Positions 1-8,660 of a stretch of DNA of 64,000 nucleotides are shown in pieces. Under the pieces are notes generated by a model. It was not told the origin of the DNA and searched no databases. It was given only the letters and a program-made list of their open reading frames with translations. The position numbers were made by a program, and so were the translations under genes. This stretch comes from Microbacterium candidum (GTDB taxonomy: Bacteria; Actinomycetota; Actinomycetes; Actinomycetales; Microbacteriaceae). The stretch lies in the NCBI RefSeq assembly GCF_030315975.1, contig NZ_JASXSZ010000001.1:682001-746000 (forward strand). Direction: 5' to 3'. Numbering within the stretch: the stretch's first letter is position 1; each line of letters opens with the position of its first letter.

Positions 1-3000
1 AGGTCGTTGCCCCGCAGCAGGTCGCCGATCTCGGCCCACAACGATGCGATCGGCGCGTGGAAGTCGGCGATCTGCTCGCCGATGTCGAACCCGTCGGGAC
101 GGTGCTGCACGAACCAGCGCGTCGCGCGGTCGAGCAGCCGGCGGAAAGTCAGGTACAGGTCGGTCTGCACCGCGGTCGGCACCACGTTGTCGGTGGCCTC
201 GACCGCGACGACGAAGCCGCGCAGGTCGTAGATCTCGCGCACGGCGACGTACGCGCGGGCGATCTGCTCGCTCGACGCGCCGGTCTCGTCGGCCGCCCGG
301 GAGGCGAACGTGATGCCGCCCCGGTTGACCATCGAGTTCACGATCGAGTTGACGATGATCTCCGTGCGTAGCGGATGCGCATCGAGGTCGCCGGCGTAGG
401 CCTCCCGGATGGGACCCGGGAAGTACTCCGCGAGGGTGCCCGCGAACCAGGGGTCGCGAGACAGGTCGGATGCGGTGAGGTCGGCCTTGAGCGCGAGCTT
501 CGCGTATGCGACGAGCACCGCGAACTCGGGGCGCGTGAGCCCGCGCCCTTCAGTGCCGCGCACCTGCACCTCGGCCGAGCTCGGCAGGAACTCCAGCTCG
601 CGGTCGAGCTCGTCGCGCTGCTCGAGCAGCTCCATGAGACGCTCGTGCACCGGCAGCATCACCGCGGCGTTCGCGCGCGAGTTGCCGAGGAGGACGTTCT
701 GCTCGTAGTTGTCGCGCAGCACCTGGACCCCGACCTCGTCGGTCATCGAGCGGAGCAGCTCGTTGCGTGCGGACCGGTCGAGCCGCCCCGCGCGCTCGAG
801 CGCGCCCAGCAGGATCTTGATGTTGACCTCGCGGTCGCTCGTGCCGACTCCGGCGGAGTTGTCGATCGCGTCGGTGTTGATCGCGACACCGGCCATCGCG
901 GCCTCGATGCGGCCGCGCTGGCTCACACCGAGGTTGCCGCCCTCGCCGACCACGCGCACGCGCAGCTGGTCGCCGTTCACGCGGATCGCGTCGTTGCCGC
1001 GGTCGCCGATCTCGGCATGCGTCTCGGCGCCCGCCTTGATGTACGTGCCGATGCCGCCGTTCCAGAACAGGTCGACGGGGGCCAGAAGAACCGCACGCTT
1101 CAGCTCGAGCGGGGTCACCTTCCTCACCGACGGGTCGAGCCCGAGCGCCCTCGTCATCTCCGGCGTGACCGGGATCGACTTCAGCGACAGCGGGAACACC
1201 CCGCCGCCCGCGGAGATGAGTTCGCGGTCGTAGTCGTCCCACGACGAGCCGGGGAGGTCGAAGAGGCGCTGACGTTCGACGAAGGATGCCGCGGCATCCG
1301 GGTCCGGATCGACGAAGACATGGCGGTGGTCGAACGCGGCCACGAGGCGGATGCAGGGGGAGCGCAGCATCCCGTTCCCGAACACGTCTCCCGACATGTC
1401 GCCGACGCCGACGACCGTGAAGTCCTCGGTCTGCGTGTCGACGCCGAGCTCGCGGAAGTGCCGCTTGACCGACTCCCACGCGCCGCGCGCGGTGATGCCC
1501 ATGCCCTTGTGGTCGTATCCGGCCGAGCCGCCCGAAGCGAACGCGTCGTCGAGCCAGAAGCCGTACTCCTCGGAGATGGCGTTCGCGATGTCGGAGAAGG
1601 ATGCGGTGCCCTTGTCCGCCGCGACGACCAGATACGAGTCGTCCCCGTCGTGGCGGACGACGTCGGCGGGCGGGACGATCTCGCTGCCGACGCGGTTGTC
1701 GGTGATGTCGAGGAGGCCCCGGATGAACGTGCGGTAGGCGGCCTTGCCGGCATCCATCCACGCTCCGCGGTCGCTCGGCGCGGGCAGGCGCTTCGCGAAG
1801 AACCCGCCCTTGGAGCCGGTCGGCACGATGACGGCGTTCTTCACCATCTGCGCCTTGACGAGGCCCAGCACCTCGGTGCGGAAGTCCTCGCGACGGTCGC
1901 TCCAGCGCAGGCCGCCGCGGGCGACCTTGCCGAAGCGCAAGTGGACGCCCTCGACCTCGGGCGAATAGACCCAGATCTCGGCCATCGGGTGCGGCTTCGG
2001 GAGCCCGGGGACGCGGGCGCAGTCGAGCTTCATCGACACCCACGGCTTCGGCGAGCCGTCGGATGCTGGCTGGTAGAAGTTCGTCCGCCACGTCGCGCCG
2101 ATCACGCCGATGAACGAGCGCAGGATGCGGTCGTCGTCAAGGCTCGACACGCCGTCGAGCGCCTGCAGCAGCGCGGCCTCGGCCGCATCCGACTGCTCGT
2201 GCCGATCCGCGGAGAGCGCGGGGTCGAAGCGGAGCTCGAACAGCCGCACGAGGTCGCGCGCGAGCGCGGGGTTCGCGACGAGCGCCTGCTCGATGTACTC
2301 GACCGAGAACGCGGACCCGATCTGCCGCAGGTACATCGCGATCGAGCGGAGGATGACGATGCGGCGCCAGTCGAGCCCGCCGAGCAGCACCAGCGAGTTG
2401 AGGCGGTCGCTCTCCGCCGCGCCCGTCCAGGATGCGGTGAACGCCGCCTCGAAGTCAGCGCCCCACGCCGGGTCGCTCCAGCGCTCGGCCGTGGCCGCGT
2501 CGATGGCGGGGACGGTGAGACCGAAGTCCGAGATGTATCGGACCTCGCCGTTCGGGAGGGTGATCGTGTACGGACGCTCCTCGACGACGTCCGTGCCCAG
2601 GTCCGTCAGGATCGGGAGCACCTGCGTGAGCGGGTACTCACGGTGCGACACGACCGTGAGGACGCGTTCGTCCGGGTCGTCGCGCTCGGGGATGTTGAGG
2701 TGCACCGCGAACTCGCGCGCCTCGAGGCTCTCGAGCAGCGCGATGTCGTCGAGGGCCTCCTCGGGGGTGACCGATTCCTTGTACGCCAGCGGGAACGCGT
2801 CGCCGTAACGGGCCAGCAGCCGCGCCGTCTCCTCCTCGCCCTGAGTCAGGTGGAGCGCGTCGACGAGCCCCTCATCCCAGCCCCGCACCGCGTCGGCCAG
2901 CCGCGCCTGCAGGGCGGCTTCGTCCACGTCGGGGAGCGACGCTCCGCGCGGCATGCGCACGACGAAGTGGAGCTGCGCGAGCGGGGCGTCGCCGACCCAC

Positions 3001-4307
3001 GTGGCGTGGTCGACGTTCTCCGCGGCGAACACCGACTGCAGCAGTGTCTGGATGCGCAGACGCACCGTCGTGTTGTACCGGTCCTTCGGCAGGTAGACGA
3101 GTGCGGACACGAATCGCCCGAACTCGTCGCGGCGCAGGAACGCGCGGGCGCGGCGGCGCTCGCGGAGGCGGCTGACCTCCGATGCGACCTCGAGCAGGTG
3201 CTCGGGCGTGTCCTGGAACAGCTCGTCGCGCGGGTACTGCTCGAGGATCTGCAGCAGGTCCTTGCCCGTGTGCGACATCGGCGCGAAGCCGGACGCGTCG
3301 AGGACCGCGTGCACCTTGTTCGAGGCGATGGGGAGCGTCATGACGGATGCCGCGTACGCGCCCGAGGCGAACATGCCGAGGAAGCGGCGCTCGCCCGTCA
3401 CGTTCCCGGCCTCGTCGAACGTGCGCGCCCCGATGTAGTCGAGATAGACGTCGCGATGCACGGTCGCGCGCGAGTTCGCCTTCGTGATGGTGAGGATGCG
3501 GGGTTCCCGCGCTGTCCGCTGGGCCTCCGGCCGCAGGTGGGCGACCGCCGTGGTGGGCTTGCTCAGGATGCCGAGGCCGGTGTCGGGCACCGGCACCAGC
3601 ACGTCCTCACCGGTCCCGTTGGTCTGCAGAGCGTATTCGCGATAGCCGAGGAACGTGAAGTTGTCGTCGGCGAGCCAGGACAGGAAATCGACGGCCGGCT
3701 GGATGGTCTCGGGGGCGGCGGTCGACGGCGGCGCTGTGCGCAGCTCGGCGACGACGTCGAGGCACGCCCGGCGCATGGCCTCCCAGTCGTCGACGGCGAC
3801 GTGGACGTCGGCGAGCACGGACTGCAGCCGCTCCGCGAGCTCGGCCCGCGCCTCGTCGGTGGGCAGGCGATCGACCTCGAGGTGGATCCACGACTCGAGG
3901 CCGCCACCGGGTGCGTTCATCTCGAGCAGGGTGCCGTCGTCGCCGCGGCGCACCGCCACGATCGGGTGCACCAGGAGGTGGACCGCGAGCCCCTGGCGCG
4001 CGACCGCCGCGATCACCGAGTCCACGAGGAAGGGCGCATCGTCGGTGCAGACGTCGACGATCGTGCGGCGTGAGCTCCAGCCGTGCTCGGCGAGCGTCGG
4101 GGTGAACACCGCCACGTGCGTCTGTCCGTGCGCGCGGCGATCGGCGAGGGCCCGCATCGACATCGCCGCCCCGACGACGTCGCGCGCATCGCGCTCGGCG
4201 AGATCCTCCGGGTCGAGCCCGGCGATGAGGCTTCGGAGCCCGGCACCGAGTTCGGGGTCGAGGCCGGCGATCGCGTCGTCGATCTCGGTGGATGCAGTCG
4301 TGCTCAT
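1..4307 (-). CDS. gdh: NAD-specific glutamate dehydrogenase, large GDH-180 type (3' end off the window)
   Basis: Catalyses NAD-dependent oxidative deamination of glutamate to 2-oxoglutarate in the cytosol. One minus-strand frame runs without a stop from 4307 to the left edge, giving 1435 codons of a family that is usually about 1600 aa, so roughly the last 10 percent is missing. The N-terminal regulatory half (Bac_GDH type, with FLGYREYAL and LVYLPKDRYNTTVRLRI) is followed by the catalytic core (VHLRFGKVARGGLRWSDR, then VPTGSKGGFF) and the NAD-binding part (VVGVGDMSGDVFGNG). Start: ATG 4307 gives MSTTAST; an in-frame ATG at 4316 is equally possible because neither has a good Shine-Dalgarno. 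Divergent from the SGNH gene. High confidence in family; substrate direction is family knowledge. Confidence 0.96.
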   Translation of the reverse strand, partial: MSTTASTEIDDAIAGLDPELGAGLRSLIAGLDPEDLAERDARDVVGAAMSMRALADRRAHGQTHVAVFTPTLAEHGWSSRRTIVDVCTDDAPFLVDSVIAAVARQGLAVHLLVHPIVAVRRGDDGTLLEMNAPGGGLESWIHLEVDRLPTDEARAELAERLQSVLADVHVAVDDWEAMRRACLDVVAELRTAPPSTAAPETIQPAVDFLSWLADDNFTFLGYREYALQTNGTGEDVLVPVPDTGLGILSKPTTAVAHLRPEAQRTAREPRILTITKANSRATVHRDVYLDYIGARTFDEAGNVTGERRFLGMFASGAYAASVMTLPIASNKVHAVLDASGFAPMSHTGKDLLQILEQYPRDELFQDTPEHLLEVASEVSRLRERRRARAFLRRDEFGRFVSALVYLPKDRYNTTVRLRIQTLLQSVFAAENVDHATWVGDAPLAQLHFVVRMPRGASLPDVDEAALQARLADAVRGWDEGLVDALHLTQGEEETARLLARYGDAFPLAYKESVTPEEALDDIALLESLEAREFAVHLNIPERDDPDERVLTVVSHREYPLTQVLPILTDLGTDVVEERPYTITLPNGEVRYISDFGLTVPAIDAATAERWSDPAWGADFEAAFTASWTGAAESDRLNSLVLLGGLDWRRIVILRSIAMYLRQIGSAFSVEYIEQALVANPALARDLVRLFELRFDPALSADRHEQSDAAEAALLQALDGVSSLDDDRILRSFIGVIGATWRTNFYQPASDGSPKPWVSMKLDCARVPGLPKPHPMAEIWVYSPEVEGVHLRFGKVARGGLRWSDRREDFRTEVLGLVKAQMVKNAVIVPTGSKGGFFAKRLPAPSDRGAWMDAGKAAYRTFIRGLLDITDNRVGSEIVPPADVVRHDGDDSYLVVAADKGTASFSDIANAISEEYGFWLDDAFASGGSAGYDHKGMGITARGAWESVKRHFRELGVDTQTEDFTVVGVGDMSGDVFGNGMLRSPCIRLVAAFDHRHVFVDPDPDAAASFVERQRLFDLPGSSWDDYDRELISAGGGVFPLSLKSIPVTPEMTRALGLDPSVRKVTPLELKRAVLLAPVDLFWNGGIGTYIKAGAETHAEIGDRGNDAIRVNGDQLRVRVVGEGGNLGVSQRGRIEAAMAGVAINTDAIDNSAGVGTSDREVNIKILLGALERAGRLDRSARNELLRSMTDEVGVQVLRDNYEQNVLLGNSRANAAVMLPVHERLMELLEQRDELDRELEFLPSSAEVQVRGTEGRGLTRPEFAVLVAYAKLALKADLTASDLSRDPWFAGTLAEYFPGPIREAYAGDLDAHPLRTEIIVNSIVNSMVNRGGITFASRAADETGASSEQIARAYVAVREIYDLRGFVVAVEATDNVVPTAVQTDLYLTFRRLLDRATRWFVQHRPDGFDIGEQIADFHAPIASLWAEIGDLLRGND

Positions 4308-4439
4308 GAACCTCATCGTCCCATCCGGGGGTCTGGTTCGTGGCCGTCGAACCCCCCATCGAAACTACTCGGGTGCGGTGCCGTTCGCGATTCGGGAATC
4401 GCCTGAGATGAGGCCCCGGGCGGAGCACTGGATGGCAGG

Positions 4440-5867
4440 ATGGAGAACTCAGCGAAACCCGACGTCGTCATGCGCAACCTCTTCCATCGACCTTCCGACG
4501 GGGATCGACTGCGGCCTGCGCCGACCCGGCGCCGCATCCTCGTCGATGCTCTGGTCATCGTGCTGGTGGCGGCCGCATCCATCACTCTCTCGCTGTGGCT
4601 GACGCCGATGCAGGAGGTGTCGACGGCGGGTCAGACGGTGGCGGTCGGCGTCACGGAGCCGACGTGGAGCCTCTCGGGACCTGGCCAGCTGGATCTGTTC
4701 GGCCAGTCGCTCCCGACGACGATCCAGTTCGACGGGCCGATCCGCCCGCGCCTGACGCTGTCCCGCATCACCCTCTCCGAGCAGCTCACCCAGTTCGCCG
4801 CGGGGAAGGACGCGGCCGCCACACTCGAAGACGCCCTGATCGGCGGCTGGGAGCGCTTCTTCATCTGGCAGGCGGTCATCGTCGCCCTCACGGCGCTCCT
4901 GCTCGCGGGGGCGGCCGCCGGATGGCTGCGGCGCGGATGGCGGGGCACCGGCATCCTGCTCGCCGGAAGTCTTGTGCTCGCGCTCGGCGTCGACCTCGGC
5001 GGGGTCATGGTCACGGCCTACAGCGCCCCCGCGAAGCTCGCCAGGATCGGCTCGCTCCAGGACCTCGTCGGCGGAGCGCCGGCGCCGGTCCTGCGCCCGG
5101 TCCCGACGAACCCGGCCGATGTCGTGCAGCGCGTCGTCGTGGTCGGCGACTCGACCGCGGCCGGACTCGGCAACCAGCCGCTGCCGAAAGGCACCGAGGA
5201 GGACAAGGCGTGTGGTCGCAGCCGCGACGCGTTCGCCGTCGACCTCGCGCTCGTGAACGGCTGGACGGTCACGAATCTCGCATGCAGCGGCGCGACGATC
5301 CGCGAAGGACTCCTCGACTCGCAGAGCGTCGGCGACCGCACCATCCCCGCACAGCTGAAGGACCCGGAGGTCGCGAAGGCGCAGGTCGTCATCGTCAGCA
5401 TCGGCGCAAACGACGTGCAGTGGACCTCGATGCTGGAGCTCTGCGCGATCTCCGCATCGTGCTCCGACAATGCCGAGCAGGCGTTCTTCCAACAGCAGCT
5501 CGCGACGTTCAGCAGCGACTACCTCCAGCTCCTCGACCAGCTGCAGCTGCTGCCGTCGCATCCCGCCGTCGTGATCAACCTGTACTACGACCCCGTCCCC
5601 GGGAGCGTCGACTGCCTGAAGCAGCAGCACATCACGCCCGACAAGCAGGCATCGCTGCAGGCCGACCTCGCTGCGCTGAACATGATCCTCGGCCGGGGCG
5701 CGAAGGCCGCCGACTTCGCGGTGGCGGCTCCCGACTTCACCGGGCACGGGGTGTGCACCTCGTTCCCGTACGTGCAAGGGGTGAACGGTGCTGCGCCCTT
5801 CCACCCGACCTCCAGCGGACAGCTCGCGATCGCACTCGCGGTGGAGCACGCGCTGCGGCTGCGCTGA
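4440..5867 (+). CDS. Membrane-anchored SGNH/GDSL hydrolase
   Basis: Likely an extracytoplasmic esterase or lipase-like hydrolase, 475 aa. A hydrophobic segment near residues 33-54 and two more near 141-164 and 171-194 precede the SGNH domain. Block I is GDSTAAG with Ser238, block III is IGAND with Asn324, and the last block holds His455 in PFHPTSSGQ. The Asp normally three residues before that His is Ala452, so a dyad or backbone-assisted mechanism, as known for Streptomyces scabies esterase, is possible. Six cysteines lie in the catalytic domain (for example Cys258 and Cys282), enough for three disulfides and consistent with an exported location. ATG 4440 is taken; ATG 4470 is an alternative. 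Substrate unknown. A hairpin follows directly. Confidence 0.85.
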   Translation: MENSAKPDVVMRNLFHRPSDGDRLRPAPTRRRILVDALVIVLVAAASITLSLWLTPMQEVSTAGQTVAVGVTEPTWSLSGPGQLDLFGQSLPTTIQFDGPIRPRLTLSRITLSEQLTQFAAGKDAAATLEDALIGGWERFFIWQAVIVALTALLLAGAAAGWLRRGWRGTGILLAGSLVLALGVDLGGVMVTAYSAPAKLARIGSLQDLVGGAPAPVLRPVPTNPADVVQRVVVVGDSTAAGLGNQPLPKGTEEDKACGRSRDAFAVDLALVNGWTVTNLACSGATIREGLLDSQSVGDRTIPAQLKDPEVAKAQVVIVSIGANDVQWTSMLELCAISASCSDNAEQAFFQQQLATFSSDYLQLLDQLQLLPSHPAVVINLYYDPVPGSVDCLKQQHITPDKQASLQADLAALNMILGRGAKAADFAVAAPDFTGHGVCTSFPYVQGVNGAAPFHPTSSGQLAIALAVEHALRLR

Positions 5868-5870
5868 GGG

Positions 5871-5893
5871 CGAGGCAACCTCGAGTTGCCTCG
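5871..5893 (+). terminator. Hairpin after the SGNH gene
   Basis: Perfect 9-bp inverted repeat (CGAGGCAAC, 5-nt loop, GTTGCCTCG) beginning 3 bp after the stop codon. There is no T-run, which is common for high-GC terminators. Confidence 0.65.
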
Positions 5894-5931
5894 AATGGCG
5901 ACTGTTCCGGCCTCGTAAGCCGCCATAAGGC

Positions 5932-5957
5932 GCAAGTCAGCGAGTGGGCTGACTTGC
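5932..5957 (-). terminator. Hairpin after the marR-like gene
   Basis: Perfect 10-bp inverted repeat (GCAAGTCAGC, 6-nt loop, GCTGACTTGC) just past the stop of the minus-strand MarR gene. With the hairpin at 5871 it separates two convergent genes; each gene appears to have its own stem. Confidence 0.6.
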
Positions 5958-5967
5958 AGCAGTGCGC

Positions 5968-6417
5968 TCAGGCGGGGACGGGAAGCGCCTCCAGCGCGCG
6001 CACGACGGGCGCCAGTTCGGGCTGCTCCTTCGCCTCGGCGAGCACACGGTCGAGCGTCGCATCGTGCACGGGATGCGCGCGGTCGTACAGCGCGTGCCCC
6101 GCAGGCGTCAGCTCGGTGTAGATCCCGCGGCGGTCGTCCGCGCAGAGGATGCGGGTGAGGAGCCCGCGGTCCTCGAGCCGGTTGACGAGGCGGGTGGTCG
6201 CGCTCGCGCTGAGCGCCGTGGCGCGGGCGAGCTGCTGCATCCGCATGTGCCAGCCGTTCTGGCGGTTGAGCGCGTCGAGCACCGTGTACTCGACGACGGA
6301 GAGGCCCACCTCGGATGCGAGCACCCGCTCGAGCTCGGACTCGATGAGCCCGTGCAGCGCGGCGAGGGTGCGCCATCCCTGCGCGCGGATCTCGACGGCG
6401 TCGTCCGCGATCCCCAT
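5968..6417 (-). CDS. MarR-family transcriptional regulator
   Basis: 149-aa winged-helix DNA-binding protein. The recognition region reads LARATALSASATTRLVNRL followed by the wing DDRRGIYTELTPAG, the usual MarR pattern, between N- and C-terminal dimerisation helices. ATG 6417 is chosen because GGGAGGA lies 5-6 bases upstream; the frame stays open upstream but antisense to the exporter. It faces the MFS exporter across 105 bp full of repeated TTGCTTGCGC elements, the classic layout of a MarR repressor that controls its divergent pump and responds to a small toxic ligand. The ligand cannot be read from the sequence. Confidence 0.9.
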   Translation of the reverse strand: MGIADDAVEIRAQGWRTLAALHGLIESELERVLASEVGLSVVEYTVLDALNRQNGWHMRMQQLARATALSASATTRLVNRLEDRGLLTRILCADDRRGIYTELTPAGHALYDRAHPVHDATLDRVLAEAKEQPELAPVVRALEALPVPA

Positions 6418-6431
6418 GTGTCCTCCCAAAG

Positions 6432-6502
6432 TAGTTGCTTGCGCTTTATATCGGCATGTGCAAGTATTGCTTGCGCGGTGCGATATGCCGCGTCTGCAAC
6501 TA
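6432..6502. promoter_or_regulatory. Putative MarR operator region between marR-like gene and MFS exporter
   Basis: The divergent intergenic region contains a direct repeat TTGCTTGCGC at 6435-6444 and 6467-6476 (32 bp apart, about three helical turns), an inverted repeat GCAAG-5-CTTGC at 6460-6474, and an outer inverted repeat TAGTTGC (6432-6438) with GCAACTA (6496-6502). MarR dimers bind such partly palindromic sites. Assignment to this MarR protein is inference from position. Confidence 0.55.
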
Positions 6503-6522
6503 ACTCTACCAGGAGATACGTC

Positions 6523-7728
6523 ATGCCTCTCGGCCTCCTCGCACTCGCCATCGGCGCGTTCGGCATCGGCCTCACCGAGTTCGTCATCATGGGACTGCTG
6601 CCGGAGGTCGCGACCGACTTCGGCGTCTCCGAGGCCGCCGCCGGCTGGCTCATCTCGGGCTATGCGCTCGGCGTGGTCGTCGGCGCCCTGGGCCTCACCG
6701 CGGCGACCAGCCGCCTGCCCCGCAAGCCCGTGCTGCTCGGCCTCATCGTCCTGTTCATCATCGGCAACGTCACGACGGCGATGGCTCCCGGCTACGGCGT
6801 CGCGATGGCCGGCCGACTCATCGCGGCCCTCTGCCACGGCGCGTTCTTCGGCATCGGCTCGGTCGTCGCCGCCGATCTCGTGGCCCCGGAGAAGAAGGCG
6901 GGAGCCATCGCGATCATGTTCACCGGCCTTACTGCGGCGAATGTGCTCGGCGTCCCGTTCGGCACGTTCCTCGGCCAGCAGTACGGTTGGCGGTCGACGT
7001 TCTGGGCCATCGCCGGCATCGGCGTGATCGCGTTCATCGGCATCGCTACCCTCGTGCGCGTCGCGCCCTCGGCCGCGGCATCCCTCAGCCTCCGCTCCGA
7101 GCTCCGCGCCTTCCGCTCCGGGCAGGTCTGGCTCTCGCTGCTCGTGACCGTCCTCGCGTACGGCGGGATGTTCGGCGCCTTCACCTACATCGCGTACACG
7201 CTCACGCACGTGAGCGGCTTCGCGACCGCATCCGTCCCGTGGCTGCTCATGCTCTTCGGCGCGGGTCTCGTCGTCGGCAACTGGCTCGGCGGCAAGCTCG
7301 CCGACCGGTCGATCGACGGAACGCTCATCGGCTTCATCGCCGCCCTCGTCGTCGTGCTCGCGGGCTTCGCGCTCTTCGCAGGGTCGCAGCTCGCGACCAT
7401 CGTGGCCCTCGTCCTCATGGGCGCCTTCGGCTTCGGCACCGTGCCCGGCCTGCAGAGCCGCATCATGCGCTACGCCGGTCAGGCGCCGACCCTCGCGTCC
7501 GGCGCCAACATCGGCGCCTTCAACATCGGCAACGCCCTGGGCGCGTGGGCGGGCGGACTCGGCATCGCCGCAGGCCTCGGCTTCACCGCGCCGATCTGGA
7601 TCGGCGCGGCGATCACCCTGGCGGCCCTCCTCGTCATGATCGCGACCGCCGCCCTCGCACGCCGCGCACCGCGCGATCGCGGGCTCGCCGCATCCGCCAC
7701 CACCGCGCCGGTCCTCGTCGCCCGCTGA
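6523..7728 (+). CDS. MFS transporter, drug/sugar efflux type (DHA1, AraJ-like)
   Basis: 401-aa polytopic inner-membrane protein with about 12 hydrophobic segments, beginning LLALAIGAFGIGLTEFVIMG, the typical first helix of the arabinose-efflux/DHA1 group. The conserved loop after helix 2 reads TSRLPRKPVLL. Proton-driven efflux is the family role. ATG 6523 has AGGAGA seven bases upstream. It is divergent from the MarR regulator and 29 bp upstream of the aldo/keto reductase, with which it probably forms an operon. The exported compound is unknown. Confidence 0.9.
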   Translation: MPLGLLALAIGAFGIGLTEFVIMGLLPEVATDFGVSEAAAGWLISGYALGVVVGALGLTAATSRLPRKPVLLGLIVLFIIGNVTTAMAPGYGVAMAGRLIAALCHGAFFGIGSVVAADLVAPEKKAGAIAIMFTGLTAANVLGVPFGTFLGQQYGWRSTFWAIAGIGVIAFIGIATLVRVAPSAAASLSLRSELRAFRSGQVWLSLLVTVLAYGGMFGAFTYIAYTLTHVSGFATASVPWLLMLFGAGLVVGNWLGGKLADRSIDGTLIGFIAALVVVLAGFALFAGSQLATIVALVLMGAFGFGTVPGLQSRIMRYAGQAPTLASGANIGAFNIGNALGAWAGGLGIAAGLGFTAPIWIGAAITLAALLVMIATAALARRAPRDRGLAASATTAPVLVAR

Positions 7729-7757
7729 ACCTCTCGTCCCCAAGAAGGAGAACATCC

Positions 7758-8594
7758 ATGACCACCACGACGACGGTCCCCACCATTCGCCTCAACAGCG
7801 GCATCGACATGCCGCAGCTCGGCTTCGGCGTCTTCCAGGTGCCCGACGACGAGACCGCCGCCGCCGTGTCGACGGCGCTGGATGCGGGCTACCGCAGCAT
7901 CGACACGGCGTCCGTGTACGGCAACGAGCGCGGCGTCGGGCGCGCGATCGCGGACTCGGGGCTCGCGCGCGACGACCTGTTCGTCACGTCGAAGCTGTGG
8001 AACGCCGACCAGGGGTACGACGCGACCCTCCGCGCCCACGACGCGTCGCTCGACCGGCTCGGGCTGGAGCGCCTCGACCTCTACCTGATCCACTGGCCGT
8101 CGCCCGCGCGCGATCTCTACCTCGACTCGTGGCGCGCCCTCGAGAAGCTCTACGCGGACGGACGCGTCCGCGCCATCGGCGTCTCGAACTTCGAGCCGGC
8201 CCACCTCGAGCGACTCATCGGCGAGAGCGGGATCGTGCCCGCGGTGAACCAGGTGGAGCTGCATCCCGCCCTCCAGAACCGCGCCGTGATCGCGGCCGGC
8301 GAGCGTCACGGCATCGCCACCGAGGCGTGGAGCCCGCTCGCGCAGGGCGGTGTGCTGCGCGAGGCGGCCGTCGTCGAGATCGCGGACCGTCACGGCCGCA
8401 CGCCGGCGCAGGTCGTGCTGCGCTGGCACCTGCAGCAGGGGCGGATCGTCATCCCGAAGTCGGTCACTCCGTCGCGGATCGCGGAGAACCTCGACGTCTT
8501 AGGGTTCGACCTGACCGCCGACGAGCTCGGCGCGATCGACGCGCTCGACCGTGACGGCCGCACCGGCCCGCACCCCGACGCGTTCGAGGGTTGA
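7758..8594 (+). CDS. Aldo/keto reductase
   Basis: 278-aa soluble NADPH-dependent oxidoreductase of the 2,5-diketo-gluconate reductase-like group. The catalytic tetrad is visible: Asp49 and Tyr54 (SIDTASVYGNE), Lys79 (TSKLWN) and His112 (LIHWP). The coenzyme motif IPKSVTPSRIAENL is near the C terminus. AAGGAG lies eight bases before ATG 7758. Placed behind an efflux pump under MarR control, it may detoxify a carbonyl compound handled by the same system; that link is inference. A strong hairpin follows at 8602. Confidence 0.93.
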   Translation: MTTTTTVPTIRLNSGIDMPQLGFGVFQVPDDETAAAVSTALDAGYRSIDTASVYGNERGVGRAIADSGLARDDLFVTSKLWNADQGYDATLRAHDASLDRLGLERLDLYLIHWPSPARDLYLDSWRALEKLYADGRVRAIGVSNFEPAHLERLIGESGIVPAVNQVELHPALQNRAVIAAGERHGIATEAWSPLAQGGVLREAAVVEIADRHGRTPAQVVLRWHLQQGRIVIPKSVTPSRIAENLDVLGFDLTADELGAIDALDRDGRTGPHPDAFEG

Positions 8595-8601
8595 GACAGG
8601 C

Positions 8602-8632
8602 GAAGGCCCCCCGGGGAGTCCCGGGGGCCTTC
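8602..8632. terminator. Bidirectional terminator between aldo/keto reductase and UspA gene
   Basis: GAAGGCCCCC at 8602-8611 pairs perfectly with GGGGGCCTTC at 8623-8632, and three further G-C pairs can form inside. It sits between convergent stops at 8594 and 8661 and can serve both genes. Confidence 0.8.
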
Positions 8633-8660
8633 GGCGTCTCTCCGTCCGCGTTCGGGCGGC

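Noticed and set aside
375..4073. A 1232-codon open frame on the plus strand
   Set aside because: It is exactly antisense to the glutamate dehydrogenase gene; its translation is arginine/valine/glutamate-rich low complexity with no domain, the usual shadow in very GC-rich DNA.
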